DNA from: Sequoia sempervirens
Taxonomy: Eukaryota > Streptophyta > Pinopsida > Cupressales > Cupressaceae
Direction: 5' to 3'
DNA: 64,000 bases
NCBI GenBank assembly: GCA_007258455.2
Contig: VDFB02018507.1
Location: 310,001-374,000 of the forward strand
The position numbers and the translations under genes were made by a program. The notes beneath the pieces were generated by a model that had not been told where the DNA came from, ran no database searches, and saw nothing but the letters and a program-made list of their open reading frames with translations. Of the stretch, positions 11,960 through 26,659 are shown piece by piece (the stretch's first letter is position 1; each line of letters opens with the position of its first letter).

Positions 11960-14518
11960 ACATTAAATCTAGGTAAAATCAAGGCAAAGTCCATAAGAGA
12001 GACTCAAGTGAGCGTAAAAATGTCCAACTATACATTTTTTGGCAACACACATTCCAATTTTTCATGCCTAATCTTTGCTCTTGAAAGCTTTCCTTTTTCA
12101 TCTTCACTATTTCTTATGTTTTATAATCCCTTTCATATGAATCTCATTTCCATATCAATAGCTCCAATTGTCTTAAAAAATCATTCACATCTCTATTATA
12201 TATTGGTCTAATATCCATGTTGACAAGATCTTCTAAGCTAGTTTACAATAAATTATCAAGGCAAGCTTGTAATTTTGTATTTATGTCTCCTATTGACTTT
12301 GTCTTACTTTCACAGTAGGCTTGAACATTATTAGTCTTTTAGTTCTATATACTTCTCCTTTATTTAACTTCAAGACCCCCTTGTATCATTTTCTCTTGTG
12401 TTGGTACTATCTTCTCTTAGTTTGCAAACCTTTGTTTCTTTGGCTTGGACAATACACTTATAGGTTGTTGTTATATACTGTTACTTTCCCTCCACTATCA
12501 TATTGTTTCCACTCCCCTAAGATTGTCCTGTAGTATTAAATCTAGCCTTGAATATTGGTATGTATTCTATCTATTATCTTCTTAATATTGTCATATTAAT
12601 TGTGATTTAAGGCAAGCCATTGTACTTTGCTTTCATGTATGACTATTTCTTGTGACCTTTTTCATGTTTCATGATAGGATCTATGATTGTCAAACTGGCC
12701 TTTTCCATTGCTTTCATGGTCAAACTGAGCTTGCTACTCAATATCACTATGGAGTGGCCTATTCATGGACTATATCCTTTTATGCTAACACATCATTGTG
12801 CTATCCTTCCTTTGTATGATTGTTCTAGTTATGTTCTTCAGGAATTTATGAAACACTGCCTTTTATGACATACTTTAGGTTGCTCTGACAACATTGTTAT
12901 GAACTATTTAATAGAAGTTTGGAGTTTTTGATAGAGTAACTATCCTCTTGATAAGGTCTGTGAATATTCATGGACTATCCCTTATGATCCCACACAATCC
13001 ATAGATTTTCACTTGACACTCGAGACTTGACAAAAAACTTACAAAACATTGCCTCTTCATACCTACTTGTCCTTCTATCATTGTACTTTCTTCTCAAGAT
13101 ATTATGAATTATAAGATCTTATGTATAACAATTCTAAATACTTTATAATTTGACATGACTATCAACTCTTGGCTTTAGCTTTCCATTTAACTATCTTCCT
13201 TGCTCTCTATTACACTACACACTTATATACTATCATTCCTTTATGCTTAAATCTTGATCACTATTTGGGTAGTGCAAAGGTGTGTGCTCTCATTGTTATA
13301 AGCAATGCTATTGTCCTATCTTTATAAGGAATATCATTTGTGAAGACTGTTACTCATCAGCTTACATCATTTGAACCTTTTGAAAACAATCACACACCAT
13401 AGTGACTACTACTATGACTAACATTTCTTGATTTGAACATCGCTATGAACAATTCATTCTTAGAGCTTTACAAGGGTTTATATACTTTTCCAACTACTTT
13501 GAGTTATGACAATCAAATATGTAAACCTATTCATCACAATGTTGCTGCCCCTATTTGGTGATTGGCCCCTTATGTAGGTTTATAATGTGTGAAATCCTTT
13601 GTTCTATCCTTTTACATAACTATCATTCCCTCGTATACTACTTACTATCATGCACCTTGATAATTGTATTCAACATCCATAGATTGTTGATAGGTTACAT
13701 TGTCACACATACTCTTACACATCTCATTGTTTTCACAATTTCAATGTAAGTTTGATATCACTCCCATATGAAAGGAGTGTTATCTCCACGATGGTTGTCA
13801 TACATGTATAGATTTCTATTTTACCTTGCAACATTTTCATATTGTTTCTTCATTCTTATATGGCTATCTTCATCACACTTATTGAGGATCCTTTCCTTTG
13901 TACTCTTTCGTAACAATTTCTAATGTAATATTCTTGAGTTATTTTTTATCACTAGGGTTTGTATCACATGACTACTAATTCAAACTTCATTTTTAGCCCT
14001 TATGATTGTGAATTCAAATACAAAATACTCTAATGTATAATGTTTCTTGAGCTCTTACATTTCTTTTCTTGGACTGGCATGCATGCTCTTCATGACTATC
14101 ACCATATCATCTCAGGTTTGTGCTTGTGGGATTGTCAGAAAATGTGAACTCTCTACTCTTTTCTTTATCATTTGATGATTTTGATGTCCTTAATATGTCT
14201 AATGAAATTTATCTACCTCCTTGACTAGCATTGAGAGGTCAACATGACAATATTCATCACACATTTCATTCATTTTGATTGTCAAAATAACAATACTACT
14301 TGTACGTTTGCTTCTTAAGGGATACCAACATTATTCACTTGCTATGGTTTTAACTTATCTTTGTTCTCACTATGTGTGAACTCTTCACTCTCACCATCAC
14401 TACCTCTAATTAGCATTCCTCTCCATTCAACAATGTCACACATAGTGATGGTTCTTGCATAGTCTTCCATCTTTGTCTTTCATGACATGGCTCTTGAGGT
14501 CTACCCTTTTGTGAGTGT
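11960..14518. other. Intergenic, T-rich, no gene seen
   Basis: The plus strand is rich in T and C with many TTCATC and CTATC words. Open frames are short and look like low-complexity artefacts. I recognise no transposon domain. Confidence 0.5.
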
Positions 14519-14662
14519 CATCATAGTGATAGTTCTTTCATATTATTTCATCCCCTTGGATTGTTATACTATATGACTATATATTTCGTTCATCATAGTG
14601 ATAGTTCTTTCATAGTCTTTCATCCCCTTGGATTGTTATACTATATGACTATATAATTCTTC
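14519..14662 (+). repeat. 72-bp tandem duplication
   Basis: The unit beginning CATCATAGTGATAGTTC at 14,519 is repeated at 14,591, a period of 72 bp, with only a few mismatches. The similarity ends near ACTATATA at about 14,655. It is a recent local duplication in otherwise decayed DNA. Confidence 0.85.
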
Positions 14663-15699
14663 CTATGACCTTTCATGAAACTCTATCCATTGTTGACTAT
14701 CATTTCTTGGTACTCTATCACAAGGTTATCTTCATTCATCAATGTGATATATCCTTTTATACCATTGTCTTTTCTTTAAGCCTATCATGAGTGTGCTTCT
14801 TATGGTATGGGAAGATAGAGCATTGTTCACTATCTATATCCTCTTTTTCATGCATCTCATATTCCTTTATTGCTATCTCCATTATATATTAGCATACAAA
14901 CTACCTTGCCATTATCCTCTAACATATAAACCTTATCTTTTAATTCTTTTGTGAATACTTAGACATTAACTTAGGGCTAAAAATCCTTGTGAATACTCAT
15001 ACATGAGAAAGACACAATACTTGGAAGATCCTAAAGTTTTAACCAACAAATGAGGAATGTTGAAGGCTTAATGACACTTGGGAAATAATTTTTGACATAT
15101 TTATTCAACCCAAAAATTAAATGGTAAAATATCATGTGAAAAAAGGGAAACTCTTATTCAATAAAACATCTACAGGTCTATAATACACAAAACCTTTTAA
15201 AAAGACCTTGAACAAAGCTAGAAGAGGATTCTTGGTAATGCAAATGAAAACACACATGGATGCAATATAGATTGAACTCCTAGAACTTCTCCATTCTTCT
15301 TGAAACATGCCTCTATCTATGTTTGATCTCTACAACATCGAGAACTAACAATTGCCTTAAAACTATCAACATCCATGCCTTTTCCTAGGCCTTCAATGCG
15401 TCTTTACATTTGTCTAATGCATCCAAGTTTCCCTGAAATCCTTCAACGCACCATGGAGGCTCCTTCAATTTCTTACCAAAATATGGCCATCAAAACACTA
15501 AATTCCACATGTTGTATGCCATATTAACTCTTAACTTTCAAAAGGTGAAAATATTCAAATTCCCCTTTTCTTGACATGGAGACTTAAGAATATATATATA
15601 TTGCTCTTTTACTAGTGTTCAACCATATAAAGACCTTTTTTACCTCTCTTAATGACCTTTTGAAAAAATATGTTAACCATTATAAATCGAGGACAATGG

Positions 15700-16700
15700 T
15701 TGAGTGTGAATGTAGATGATAGGCAAATCTTATGATAATGGATGTATGGGATGGTGTAGTGAGGTTATGAGATGACAAAAAAAAAATTTATATTATGAAT
15801 GGAGATGATGGTATGGTTAATATGAATAGAAATGGTAGTCTTAATATAGGATATGGATGTTTATGAGGATATGCAACCTAGTTGGTAGAAAAAAGGATGG
15901 TGTATGATGGTCGATGCAAGTATATGAGGGTATGATATAGATGTAATTGATGATGTAATTTATGATATAAATGTATATGAAGGATGAAATGTCCATGTAT
16001 GTGATGATGTGGTGTGGAAGAAATGATGGTATGATGTGGGTATGAAAAGGAAAGTAGATGTAAATGATGATTGAAAATATAAGATAATGGGTATCTATGA
16101 AGATGATAATGGCAATGGATGTTTATGATGTGGATGGAGATGATAGTCTAACCTAGCATATGGATGTAAAATATGGTCTAAAAAATTATGTATGAGGATG
16201 TACATGATAAAGGATGTTAGGATATGAATATAGATAGGGTATACTATGGATGTTTATGAGGATGATATGTGTTAATAGTATGACAACTAGATGACAAAAC
16301 TATGGATAATAATTAAACTTAGGATATGGATATATGCTAGGGTGATATGATACTATGGATGTAGATGTAAGTGATGGTATGTATACTTAGAATGTGGATG
16401 TTTATGAGGATGGTAAGGGATGATGTTATGATGATCTACTCTAGGATGTGTATGTGTATGAGAATGGTATGTAGCTATGGATGAAGATGTTGTGGGAAAA
16501 TGGATGGTATATGATGGATTTGAATGAAAGTATAAAGAAAAGGTAGTGGATGCATATGAGATGATGTGGACTTAGGATGACAAGATATGATAATAGATGT
16601 TATGGTTATGAATAGAAATAATACTCTTAACCTAGAAGATAAATGTCAAAATAGGTTGTAGAAAACATGAAGATGTGAAAATGACACACCTAAACCTTAG
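15700..16700. repeat. GATG/ATGG-rich degenerate simple repeat
   Basis: About 1 kb is dominated by scrambled GATGTATATGAGGATGG-like words with no fixed period. It looks like a decayed minisatellite or microsatellite expansion. No coding potential is seen. Confidence 0.6.
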
Positions 16701-19700
16701 TAAGAGGACAATCCTAATCTAAACAAACAAAAATAATAGACTTGTTTGGGTTTTTTTTTGGAATATTTCAATGTTTTTGGCTTTTTTTGTTTTTTGAAAG
16801 CATACATTAAAAAGAAGACAAGATTAAAAAATCTAAGACTCAAAAGGATAAAGTACCCATTTGGCTTCAAGTGGAGAGGTTCTAATCTAAAATGAAAAGC
16901 GCCTAAGACACAACAACAACCATAAAATTATTCAAGTAGGAGTGAGTCATAGTGGGGGCCCATAGTAAAGATAATACCAGCTACCATGTGAACATGGATA
17001 GCTAGGGAATATAAGGTCATGTACCACCTATAAACCCCTTACCTTGGAGGACAAAGCATTTCCCAAGGTTAGCTAAAAATCAACACATGGAGGTACATTG
17101 TAACTTTAGGGTATGATATGCATCCCTTGCACCACATTAGAAGATGATCAAAGGACTTAGTCCTCTATTTAAAATATCACTAGGGGAAATTTGTGAACAA
17201 AGGGCTCATGTACATGCATGATCCTAGGAGGGTCTCTCCTAGTCACTTCACCTCACAAGTCTCGGTGGATCAAGAGTCTCAAGGCTTTGCCAGACACAAC
17301 AATGACTCTTTGAGGTAAAAATTTTACTCTCCCCCATTTATATACCTCACCAGAAAATATGATTGAGGTCATCCCTTGGGGTGATGAAACTCCCAAGTAG
17401 GCCTCCTAAAAAGGAAATAAGGTAACACTTATTTTTGATCCTCAAGATCATGCTAAAGTACGAGAGGAGAGCATACACAATTGGACCTTGGGGATAAAAG
17501 ACACTTGTTTAATTTAATCCCAAATCAAAATGTGACAGTTTATTTTAACCAAATTTATAATGGTGAGAAAACAAATAAAGAAAACATAACAAAAAAAAAA
17601 AATGGTCTAAATTAGTCTTCAACAACACGTCCTCCAAAATCATGAATTAACAGTTTTTAAATTTTGTCTTCACCCAATGGGATATGATGCATTCAAATGA
17701 TTGGTCCAAAAGCATAAAAATATTAATAAATCAAGAAAAACAAACTACACCAATGAAATCCTTGTGAGTTTCTAATATATTTATTTAAAAAATTCACCAC
17801 AAAATAAATTCATATTCAAAAGATATGAGCATTTTAAATTACAAATAAAGCATGTCTTTTGAAGAATTTTACTTGATGATGGATGTTGAATCTAGAAAAA
17901 TGGCCTAGTTCACAATGCAAGGCTCTAAGCCATATTTCTAATGGCTATAAAAAATCAAAATTTGATCAATAGGTCAAAATTTATAGGTTTTTTTATGAAG
18001 TTCCCTATTTATGGTTTTACAAAGGAGTTAGGGGTCACTTTAACCTCTAAAGTGTTGGATCCTAGTCACCCACATGACCAAGGTTAACTGGAAGTTTCTG
18101 ATCACCTGCTTAGCTGCACTTGGTCTTCAATTTGATCAAGGGCTAAATGCTTGTAAAAATTAAAAAATAAAAATTAAACAAATAAAATTTTAATCGAAGG
18201 AAAATAAAAAATAGAAAGGTCCATATATGGCATAGCCTTTTTAATCTTATAACAAATATTTTAGATCACAACTTTTAAAAGGCTCTAGTAAATTTTTACC
18301 ACATGGATTAAAAGGGTTTAAACAAAATAAATTAAGCACAACAAATATAAGAGATTGTGGTATATACAATCCACAACATGGACTATATATAATAGAGTGA
18401 CATATGTAGCGGTAAAACCCTCTATGGTATAAAATATCCTATCTATGGTATATAAAATTTATGGGATTGTGTATGCTACAAGGGATATATGTATAGCAAA
18501 TAAAAATTTTGAGCTCTTGTGTACTGCTCCTATTAGAATTGTGTGTATATTGTTAAAATGTTGAAACCTTGTGTATGTGTCTGTGTGCATATCTATTTAC
18601 AAGTAAACAATGTATATGTGTCAAAACAACAAACTAAGTTGTACAATTACATATGGATTTTCATATTATAGGTTCTAGTGGCCCTAAAAAATTTGAAATA
18701 TTTGATAGTGAGAATATTATAGCAAATTATTTGTCAAAATTCATCTCTCAGCCCTTTTGAACACAATAATTAGGTTCACTTCGTGATATGGGGGTCATGT
18801 AAAAATTTGATCTCCAAGACCCCCTCAAAAATGTTCACCTACAAACTTAAACTCATAAAAAACTCACAAGTACAAGTGTTAAATGTGTTCATTCATGCCA
18901 AGTTCACCAAAACATATGCATGCAAATGAAACAAATGAAATAACATCAAACTAAAATCAATTCAACACTCAAATCAATCCAATGCAAACCTCTGATTGAG
19001 TTAAATGTAAGGTTTTGCTCATTTATGATGTAGGTGCTCAATTCTCCAATATGACATTAGAATCAAAGAGCATTGTGCTAGCATAAAGCATGAGCACATC
19101 ATCAAATTTGCCTTAGCCAACTACCCCTCCTCCAAAACAAACATATGTCTCAAAAAAATTCAAATCTTATCCATAGAAAGTAACTTCTTTAAAAGAAAAC
19201 TTAAAGAAGCTATTGAAATCCACAACCACTCCTCGAACCTCAATCAAGACGAGGGATGGAACCTCAGTTCCTCTTGGAAACTACTTTTATCTAACCTCAA
19301 TACCCTTAACCCTTCTCCCTCCTAGTTCCCCCTCCTCCCCCTTCTCCCCCTTCCCCACCCTCTTTCCCAATGATGGGTTCATTGTAATCCTCATCATTTA
19401 ATTTATCAATCCAAGGCAGTGTCCATGACTATCTGCAAGAGAGAGTAGAAAACTTGCTTGACAATCTATTCTACTTGCAGAAATAAATCCTATTTGCATG
19501 AAAGGAAAAATGAATGAAAGGGAACTAATCTAAGAAAAAATTGCAAGAATTGAAAATGTTAAACTACTTGACACTTGCTGGAAATGAAAAGCTTGCTTGA
19601 ATTCAAACTTACTCTTAGAAAGTTGGAAATAAATTGTTGGAAATGAAACTAAAACTTATCCTATTTCCTCATGCTAAAAAAATCCTTTTTAATCTCCCCC

Positions 19701-20640
19701 TTTTCTCAAATGATTACATTGTATTTATATAATTCATATTATATATCTATCCAACCAATCCACTAAGAATGTGGATCCAAGATCCTCTTTTTGAGGGGTT
19801 GTTTACAAAACTCTAAAAAACTAAAGTTGTTGTCCTCCATCACGCCACTTTTGTCTAAGTCATTTTCTATCACATACTAATCCTTCCTTGATGTAAATCA
19901 CGCCAAATGATCAAAAGGGTTTTTATCCCTTAAAATCTACTTTCCATATCATTTTGAATTTTTGAATTTCATTGAGAAACGAGGGAGATATCATTGTTTT
20001 ACTGAGACTACATTTTTGACAATTTTTGGGCACCTGATTTTAAGGAAGTCTTCAAGTGTTGAATGTGAATGAAGGAATTATTCTTTAGTTCAGTTGACCA
20101 AATCATTGATCCTTAGCATGAATAACATGATATAATCATGCAACAACATTTGAGTGATGTGGTAACTTGAGTTATCTTTGGTTGGAAGAAGGAAGCATGA
20201 AATTTAATAACTGTGAGAGATTTAAAAACTCAACATGAAACAAATACTCATCCCATTAATTTAGGAATGACTAATGCTCCATTATTTTTCATGAATGTTG
20301 GAGTGTTCTGGGAGTCTTCTCTATCTTTTCATTATTTCTTCAAAGCCTTCTAAAGCTATCAGGAGTTAACTACTTCAAGTGTCTAGAGCTCTCTGTTGCA
20401 AGTGTCTATGAAGCTCCTTCTTACCATGAGTTATTTAATAACTCATTTATCTGCATTATATCATCTTAAACACTTCATGGAGATATATTAGAGGCAATTT
20501 GGATCACATTTAATTACTAAAAATAAATCAAACATTTACTTTATATTCTACTTTAAACAAGCTAAAGAACTTTCAATCATTACTCAAATCCACTTTAACA
20601 CTAATGCATTAGGAAGAAATAGATGATTTTCTTTGATAAA
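16701..20640. other. Intergenic, decayed repeats, no gene seen
   Basis: Fragments suggest old LTR material: for example, a minus-strand TATA-like ATATAAATAC lies near 19,730. I cannot set element boundaries. A pyrimidine-rich tract of CCCCTCC/TTCTCCC words lies at about 19,318-19,372. No supported coding region. Confidence 0.45.
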
Positions 20641-22100
20641 ATATGAGACAATTTATGGTCTCATCACCCCTACTTCCTCTCCTTTGCTTTCCCCATCTCC
20701 CTAGCCTCCTCCCTTTCCCCCACTCTCCCCTCCCACCTCCCCCTCCCTTTTTCTCCCCTACCCTTTTGCTCCCTAGCCCCTCCTCTCTTCCTTTTCCTTT
20801 TCCTTTATCTTTTTTCATTTCTCTTTTCAAATTTGTCATCTTTTTATGTTATGTTTTTGTTTTTAAGAATTTTTAATTGCAAGTCATTCTTTTTCGAGTG
20901 TTGGTTTTTATTGTTAAACCTTTAGGTTCCTTTTATATTTTTTATCTTGTTAGTTTATTTTATATTTTATATTTTGGTTTTCAATTTTTGTTCTATTTTT
21001 ATAATTTGCTACTAGCATATTGAACAATGTTCTTCTATAAGAATACTAATATAGAATAACACATTTAAATATACTTGTTTATTTTAATATTTTGTTATTC
21101 TTTTTCATTTTCTTGTTTGCTATTTATTTGTTCTTTTTTAGATTTTATTGTTTGGTTGTGTTCTTCTATTAGATTTCTTTGTTCTTCTCTTATTATTTTT
21201 GTCTTTTCTTGTCTTCTTTAGGCCTTATCTTGTTGCTTTTTTTAAAAAAAAAAAAATTGCATTGATCTTGTTTTTCTTTCTTCTTTGTTCTAATTTTTTA
21301 GTTCTCTTTGTTCCTTTTTATTTTCTTTATTATTAGTATTGCATATCTTCTATAGTTCTTTTAAGGGTTCTTGTTTTCTTTATATTCTAATTATTCTTTG
21401 TCAGTTATACCATATAAAATATTATCATATAATAATTTAAAATAAGTTTGGCACTGCTATAATTATTCGACATTTTATTGATTCCTTTTTCTTCATAGTA
21501 TAAGTTTCTTTTGTTTTCTTTTGTATCCTTTTGTATTTCTTTATTTTTTATTTTGTGTCTATTGTTACATCTTTATCCAATTTCTTTCAATTTTGTTGTT
21601 TGTTATTCTATCTTTTATTTTTAATTGTGTGCATTTTCTTGTATTTTCTTCTTGTTGTATCTTAGCTATTGCATTTGTGTCTCTTCCATTTTTATTTTCT
21701 TCATTTAATTTCTTATTTTGACCCCTTTTCCTTGTGTATTTCTTTCTCGTTATGGTTTTGTTTTTAATTTTCTTTTGGCTTATGGTTTTGTTATTTCCTT
21801 TTAAGATTTTTCCTCTCTCTTCTTTTTTCAATTTCATTTCTTCTTAGATTTTACTTTTTCCATTTCTCTTTATCTATGTTTCATTTTTTATTGTTTTATT
21901 TTAAACATTTTTTCTCTCTAGGTACTAGGTTTTCTTTTTTATGTTATTTCGTGGTTTTGGATAAAATTTCTTCAGATTTTGGTTTTTGTTCTTCTTTTCT
22001 TTATTCTTTATTCTTTTTATTTTCAACCTTTTTATGTCCCCCTCTTGAATCACACACAACCTTTTGTTCCCCCTCTCTCCCTCCCTCTTTATTTATCCTT
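20641..22100 (+). repeat. Polypyrimidine tract followed by a T-rich block
   Basis: About 20,657-20,820 is almost purely C and T on the plus strand. From 20,880 to 22,100 the plus strand is dominated by T with scattered C and G and almost no A runs, apart from a poly(A) stretch near 21,244-21,256. Apparent open frames here encode only F/L/V/S-rich strings and should not be taken as membrane proteins. Confidence 0.7.
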
Positions 22101-22169
22101 TCTTGGTCTACAATCACTCATTCTACTCCTACAACTCTTTATCATCTTGATGATGGATAACAGAGTGTG

Positions 22170-23110
22170 ATCCAAAATGTTGATGCAAAAAATAGCACAT
22201 AGTTGAATCTAGAAATCACGTTAGAAATGGGTTTGATTTATAGATTCGCAAGAGATTTTGTTGAAGGGATAAGATTCAATATAGAACATGAGATTTAATC
22301 CACAATTTAGGGGGTTGAGGAGGAGATGTGGCATGCATAGAAGAGTTGCACATTATTTTAATTTTTAATTGAAATAATTATTTCTCAACTCAATGTGATT
22401 GGGGAGTTAATAGATATGATTTATTAGGCAATTGTTTGTATGAAGGAGTTAACTAAGTGCATGTGAGAATCAAGGGGAGTGACTATTGCGTGAAATAGTT
22501 AACTGGTTGCATGGACTAGTGAAGTGGATTTGATTGATGAGTGGGATTGGGAGTGAGTATGAGTGAACTAATTAGAGTAGGTAGTCAACTAAGTGAGATG
22601 AAATTAATCAATTTAATTTTTGGGACACATGAGGTGAAAATTTAAATTAAATTAATTTATCAATGGTTAACATGTGGATAAATGAATAATTAAATGGATA
22701 AATATGTGGATAATTAATTTATTAAATGGATGAATAATATTAGCCAAGTTTAATTAAATTATTTTACGAATCATTTAATTAAATTATTAGGCATTAGGAG
22801 TCTTAGGTGATAATGTGATGATGCGTATGTACAAGGATATGATGTGATGAATGAATAAATTAGATGATGATTGGATAAAATAAGGACTTAGGTGATGGAT
22901 GAATGAATCAGGTGATGTGATGTGATGATTAGGTGATAAGTGGAAAAGGTCCTAGGAGATGAACAAATGACAAACGATAAGTTTCTTGCAACTTTGAAAT
23001 GTAAATAAAGAGGCGATCTCTTGCACTTAGGTACAACTATTTTCCAACATGAAAGAGAGTTCTTCAAGTTATTCATTTGAGCTCCAAGATCCAATCTTTA
23101 AGCTAACAAT
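22170..23110 (+). mobile_element. Possible decayed plus-strand LTR
   Basis: Stretches of TTAATTAAATTA-type sequence (22,610-22,790) are followed by GTAAATAAAGAGGCGATCTC near 23,001. That resembles CTATAAATAAGAGGCTAATCTC around the TATA box of the LTR at 7,982-9,050. I could not find exact ends or a TSD. Confidence 0.3.
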
Positions 23111-25155
23111 AAGTAGATACCTCTTGACCAAAACTCTTAAGTCCAGCCCCCTTGCTAAGTAGAAATTGAAAAAGTTAATTTAAAATGTAAAATAAAGGAA
23201 GACATTATCTTAGAAACATGCAGAGACATGTGAGAATAAGGGTTTGAATCATAATCGTAATGAATCATTATAAATTATTCACAAGGAGAGATACTTGCAC
23301 ATAAGACCAAGGTTTTTCTTTGCTAAAGGATTTCATACCCAAAAGTAAGAATAAGGTAAATCATAACAAATACCTCAAGAAATAAGTTATCAAATCCCCT
23401 TAAGGATGACATACACAAATAACACATCTTCTCTAGGATCTAGAAAGCCTCCAAAATCATCATTACTAATTTTTCCAACACACTAGTCCACTCTTGAGCT
23501 TGGATCCATACATTTCTTGCTTCCCACAATCTCTATCTAAATTGTAAACATTTTAAGGCATTAAATCCTCATGGGCGACTCTCAATGAGGTATACTTTCA
23601 ACAAGGTACCTACAAATACAAAGCACACAAGTAGACTCTTCATACTTATGTATTTTATTACAAAAACTTGCAAGAAAGAGTCTTTATTTAATTTAATATA
23701 ACACACTCTAATGAAATATAAATACACATCTTTAAAAATTCATTAACACATTTTAAACATTCTTTTCAAGAACAAGGAAGAGAAAAGAGATAATAATCAC
23801 TCCAAAATACTTATACACCTATAAACAATAAGGAAAAACTTAATTCATAAATAAGAAAGAGAAAAATAATAAGAAATACTAAGTATAGAAGCCTAGCTCA
23901 AAACCTCAATCTCTTTCATAATAGAGGATTCGTGAATTTCAAGAATATCAACTTACTTTTTCTTTCTTCTCCTTTCACTTAGCTCTCCAAATCTAAAATT
24001 TCTAAATTTAATATTGAATCTCCAAACAAGCAAATCACTTCCCTCAACTCATTCCTAGAGTTAAACATGATTAACACTTGTCACCCTATCCCACTAATAG
24101 GAGGATAACACGTGTCCCTTCCTATATCAATCAAAGTTAAAGTCAATAATTGCAACACAATAAATTTTATCTTTTACAATTTAATAAATGAACCATGTAA
24201 GAGAGTTTAAAGCTCTTTCAAACCATGATGACCAATTCCCAAGAATATTTAAGACTTACAAATTAGAAAATCTCACTCAAAAATATTAATTCTTTCTTAC
24301 AAGCCATGCAAAGACCACATGTGCCTCATTAGTACATAAAATATATAATATCCACACAATATGGATGGGATTTCTAGCTAATGCTATCAAGAATCTTCCA
24401 CAAAAATCCATCCTTTTTCAACACATAAATAGAATATAAAATTTGTAATTTAAAAAAAAAATGTCAATTTTCCAATTTATTTTAAATATAATTTATAAAT
24501 TATGCACATAGACTCAATCCATTCCAAAGAAGACACAACCAAATTAGAACATCACAACTTAAGTAAATATGAGGCAAAAGATAAATATGGGACTAAAATA
24601 AAGGACCTTTAGGTCACATGTGACCCAGGTGATGTGGTAATATGAGGTTACACATAGTTATGGTCTCATCACTCCGTGAGGGAGGGTGAGAAAGTGGCTA
24701 ATCTATGCACAAATTTCCTTTCACTTCCTATTGGCTTATTCCTATATCTCATACATTAAATGCACACATTAATTCTCACCATGGAATAATAGCTTAAGTG
24801 TAAATAAAATTAAGAAAAGGGGTACACAACCATATGCAAGAAACATCACATATTTAGTCATCTCAACTAATATTAGAATACATTTCAAATAAATCACAAC
24901 ATAAAATAGATTCTCAAACCCATGTGATAATCAATACATAAAATACATGAAAATTAATGCATATTAGTATCATGTCGACTAAACAAAATTCACAGTGGAT
25001 CTTATAATGATAATCCAACATAAATACAAGACATATAAACCTATCCATTATTTATTTAAAATATTTAAAATACATAAGTGATGATATGCATAACAACAAG
25101 ATTAATCAAGCTCTAGTCAAGTGTACTAAATTAAATCAATTACCACATAAGAAAC
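23111..25155. other. Intergenic, A+T-rich, no gene seen
   Basis: No domain or long open frame is recognisable. The base composition is like the rest of the repeat-derived background. Confidence 0.5.
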
Positions 25156-25166
25156 AACAATGATAA
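25156..25166. repeat. Target-site duplication of LINE 2, 5' side
   Basis: AACAATGATAA here matches 33,163-33,173 exactly. The match continues for about five more bases with one mismatch. Confidence 0.7.
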
Positions 25167-25229
25167 CAACAATTTATCCACAACCAATCAATCTTTCCTA
25201 CTCTCCCTTGATTTGAATTGTTTGTGTGC

Positions 25230-26573
25230 ATGGTTGAGCCCGCGTCAGGGGTACCCCATGGTCCCCCCTGTCCCCTTTTGACCAAATTCTCACTATAGCA
25301 CGTGTTGTCGTCCTTGGAGGTTTCCAATGTGTTGCCCCCTGTTGGGGATCCTATGATTCTTGGCAGGCCTGGAGATGTTGTGCCTGAGATTCCTTTAACC
25401 CCGGTGTCTAAAGGATGGAAAGATGTGTTGACCAACACGAGCTCGACTTCAAAATTTCCTATTCCCAATTTTGATGAGGTTATCTCGGTTTTAGATACTG
25501 ATTTCTCTATCCCTAAATCTATTAGCCATAAGATTGTTTCCTCCATGGAGCTTGTTGTGGTCAGAAATTTCTTGTCCTTTCGACCCTTTGTTGATATGGT
25601 TCGCATATGGGTTTATGCTAAATGGCATTTGAAGGGCAGTGCGAGTGTATGTTCCATGACCAGTGGACTTTTCCTTTTTAAGTTCACGGTGGAGGAGGAT
25701 GTGGTCTCGGTGCTTTCTTCAAGCCCCTAGGTCTATGGGAAGCATGCTTTGTCGTTGTGCCACTGGAAACTGGGGTTTGACCCTACTACCGATCTCAACA
25801 ATTCGTCCCCTTTCTAGGTGCGTCTCCCTAGCCTTCCCTTGGAATACTGGGATGAATCAATTTTTAGGAGCATTAGCGATACTTTAGGCCAGTTCATCAC
25901 CTCAGACTCTATCACCAAATCCATGTCCAGGTTAGTTCTTTCTCTCTTCTATGTTAACATTGATATTAACAAGACTTTACCAAACTCTGTGAAGCTTTGT
26001 TCAGTCTTTGGATCTTGGACTCAACAAGTCTTCTATGAGAATGTTGTGATTTACTGCCAGAAATGTGCTAAGTCGGGCCACCTAATTTCAGACTGCAAGT
26101 CCACGGTTAGACCTATCCCTAACCCCAGTGCTCCTAGTGATGAGTACCCTGCAAATGAATTCCCTTTTGAAGCTGATATTCTCAAGATCATTGAATCCCC
26201 AAACAAGACCGGGCCTGCTAATCTTGTGATTCTGTTAGATTCGGTTGGGTCCCTGACTAACTCAACCATTGAGCCCAACAGTCTTTCCCCCACAAGTTCC
26301 CTGGTTTGTAAGGCCCCAATTCCTAACTCTGGTGTGACTTGGGATTCAGAGGTATCTATGGAAAATCCTTTCTCACCTACTATGGGTGTGGAGGATGGTG
26401 AGATCCAGGAGGATGGAGTTTTGTTGGATAAGCCTAGTGCTGGACTGAATGAGACTGTTGAGGTGACTCACTCTCAACCTGTGGAAGATGATCTTCGGTC
26501 AACCCCTAAGAAGAAGGGTAAACAAAAGAAAGCAGATGTGGGTGGCGAGTCTAAGCCTAGTTGCCCCACCTAG
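25230..26573 (+). pseudogene. LINE 2 ORF1: DUF4283-like and zinc-knuckle protein
   Basis: Reading from ATG 25,230 (MVEPASGVPHGPPCP), the whole ORF stays in one frame to the stop at 26,571-26,573. TAG codons interrupt it at 25,296, 25,728 and 25,815. The N-terminal half has the DUF4283 pattern (VRIWVYAKWHLKG, then HALSLCHWKLGF). A CCHC knuckle follows with its ligands intact (CQKCAKSGHLISDC, near 26,060-26,100). The tail is acidic and lysine-rich. Its likely role is RNA binding for the LINE particle. Confidence 0.85.
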
Positions 26574-26659
26574 TGGTTGACCAGGTACAAAGAAATAACC
26601 AAGGAAATTATGATAGACAAGTAGAGGACATTGGAAGTGTCCTCAAAGAAAGTTTCAAA

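Noticed and set aside
20609..20839. Minus-strand frame encoding a G/K/R-rich protein
   Set aside because: It is the complement of the polypyrimidine tract; composition alone explains it.
21148..22170. Several open frames encoding very hydrophobic F/L-rich peptides
   Set aside because: They are a by-product of T-rich plus-strand sequence. No start context, domain or conserved pattern.
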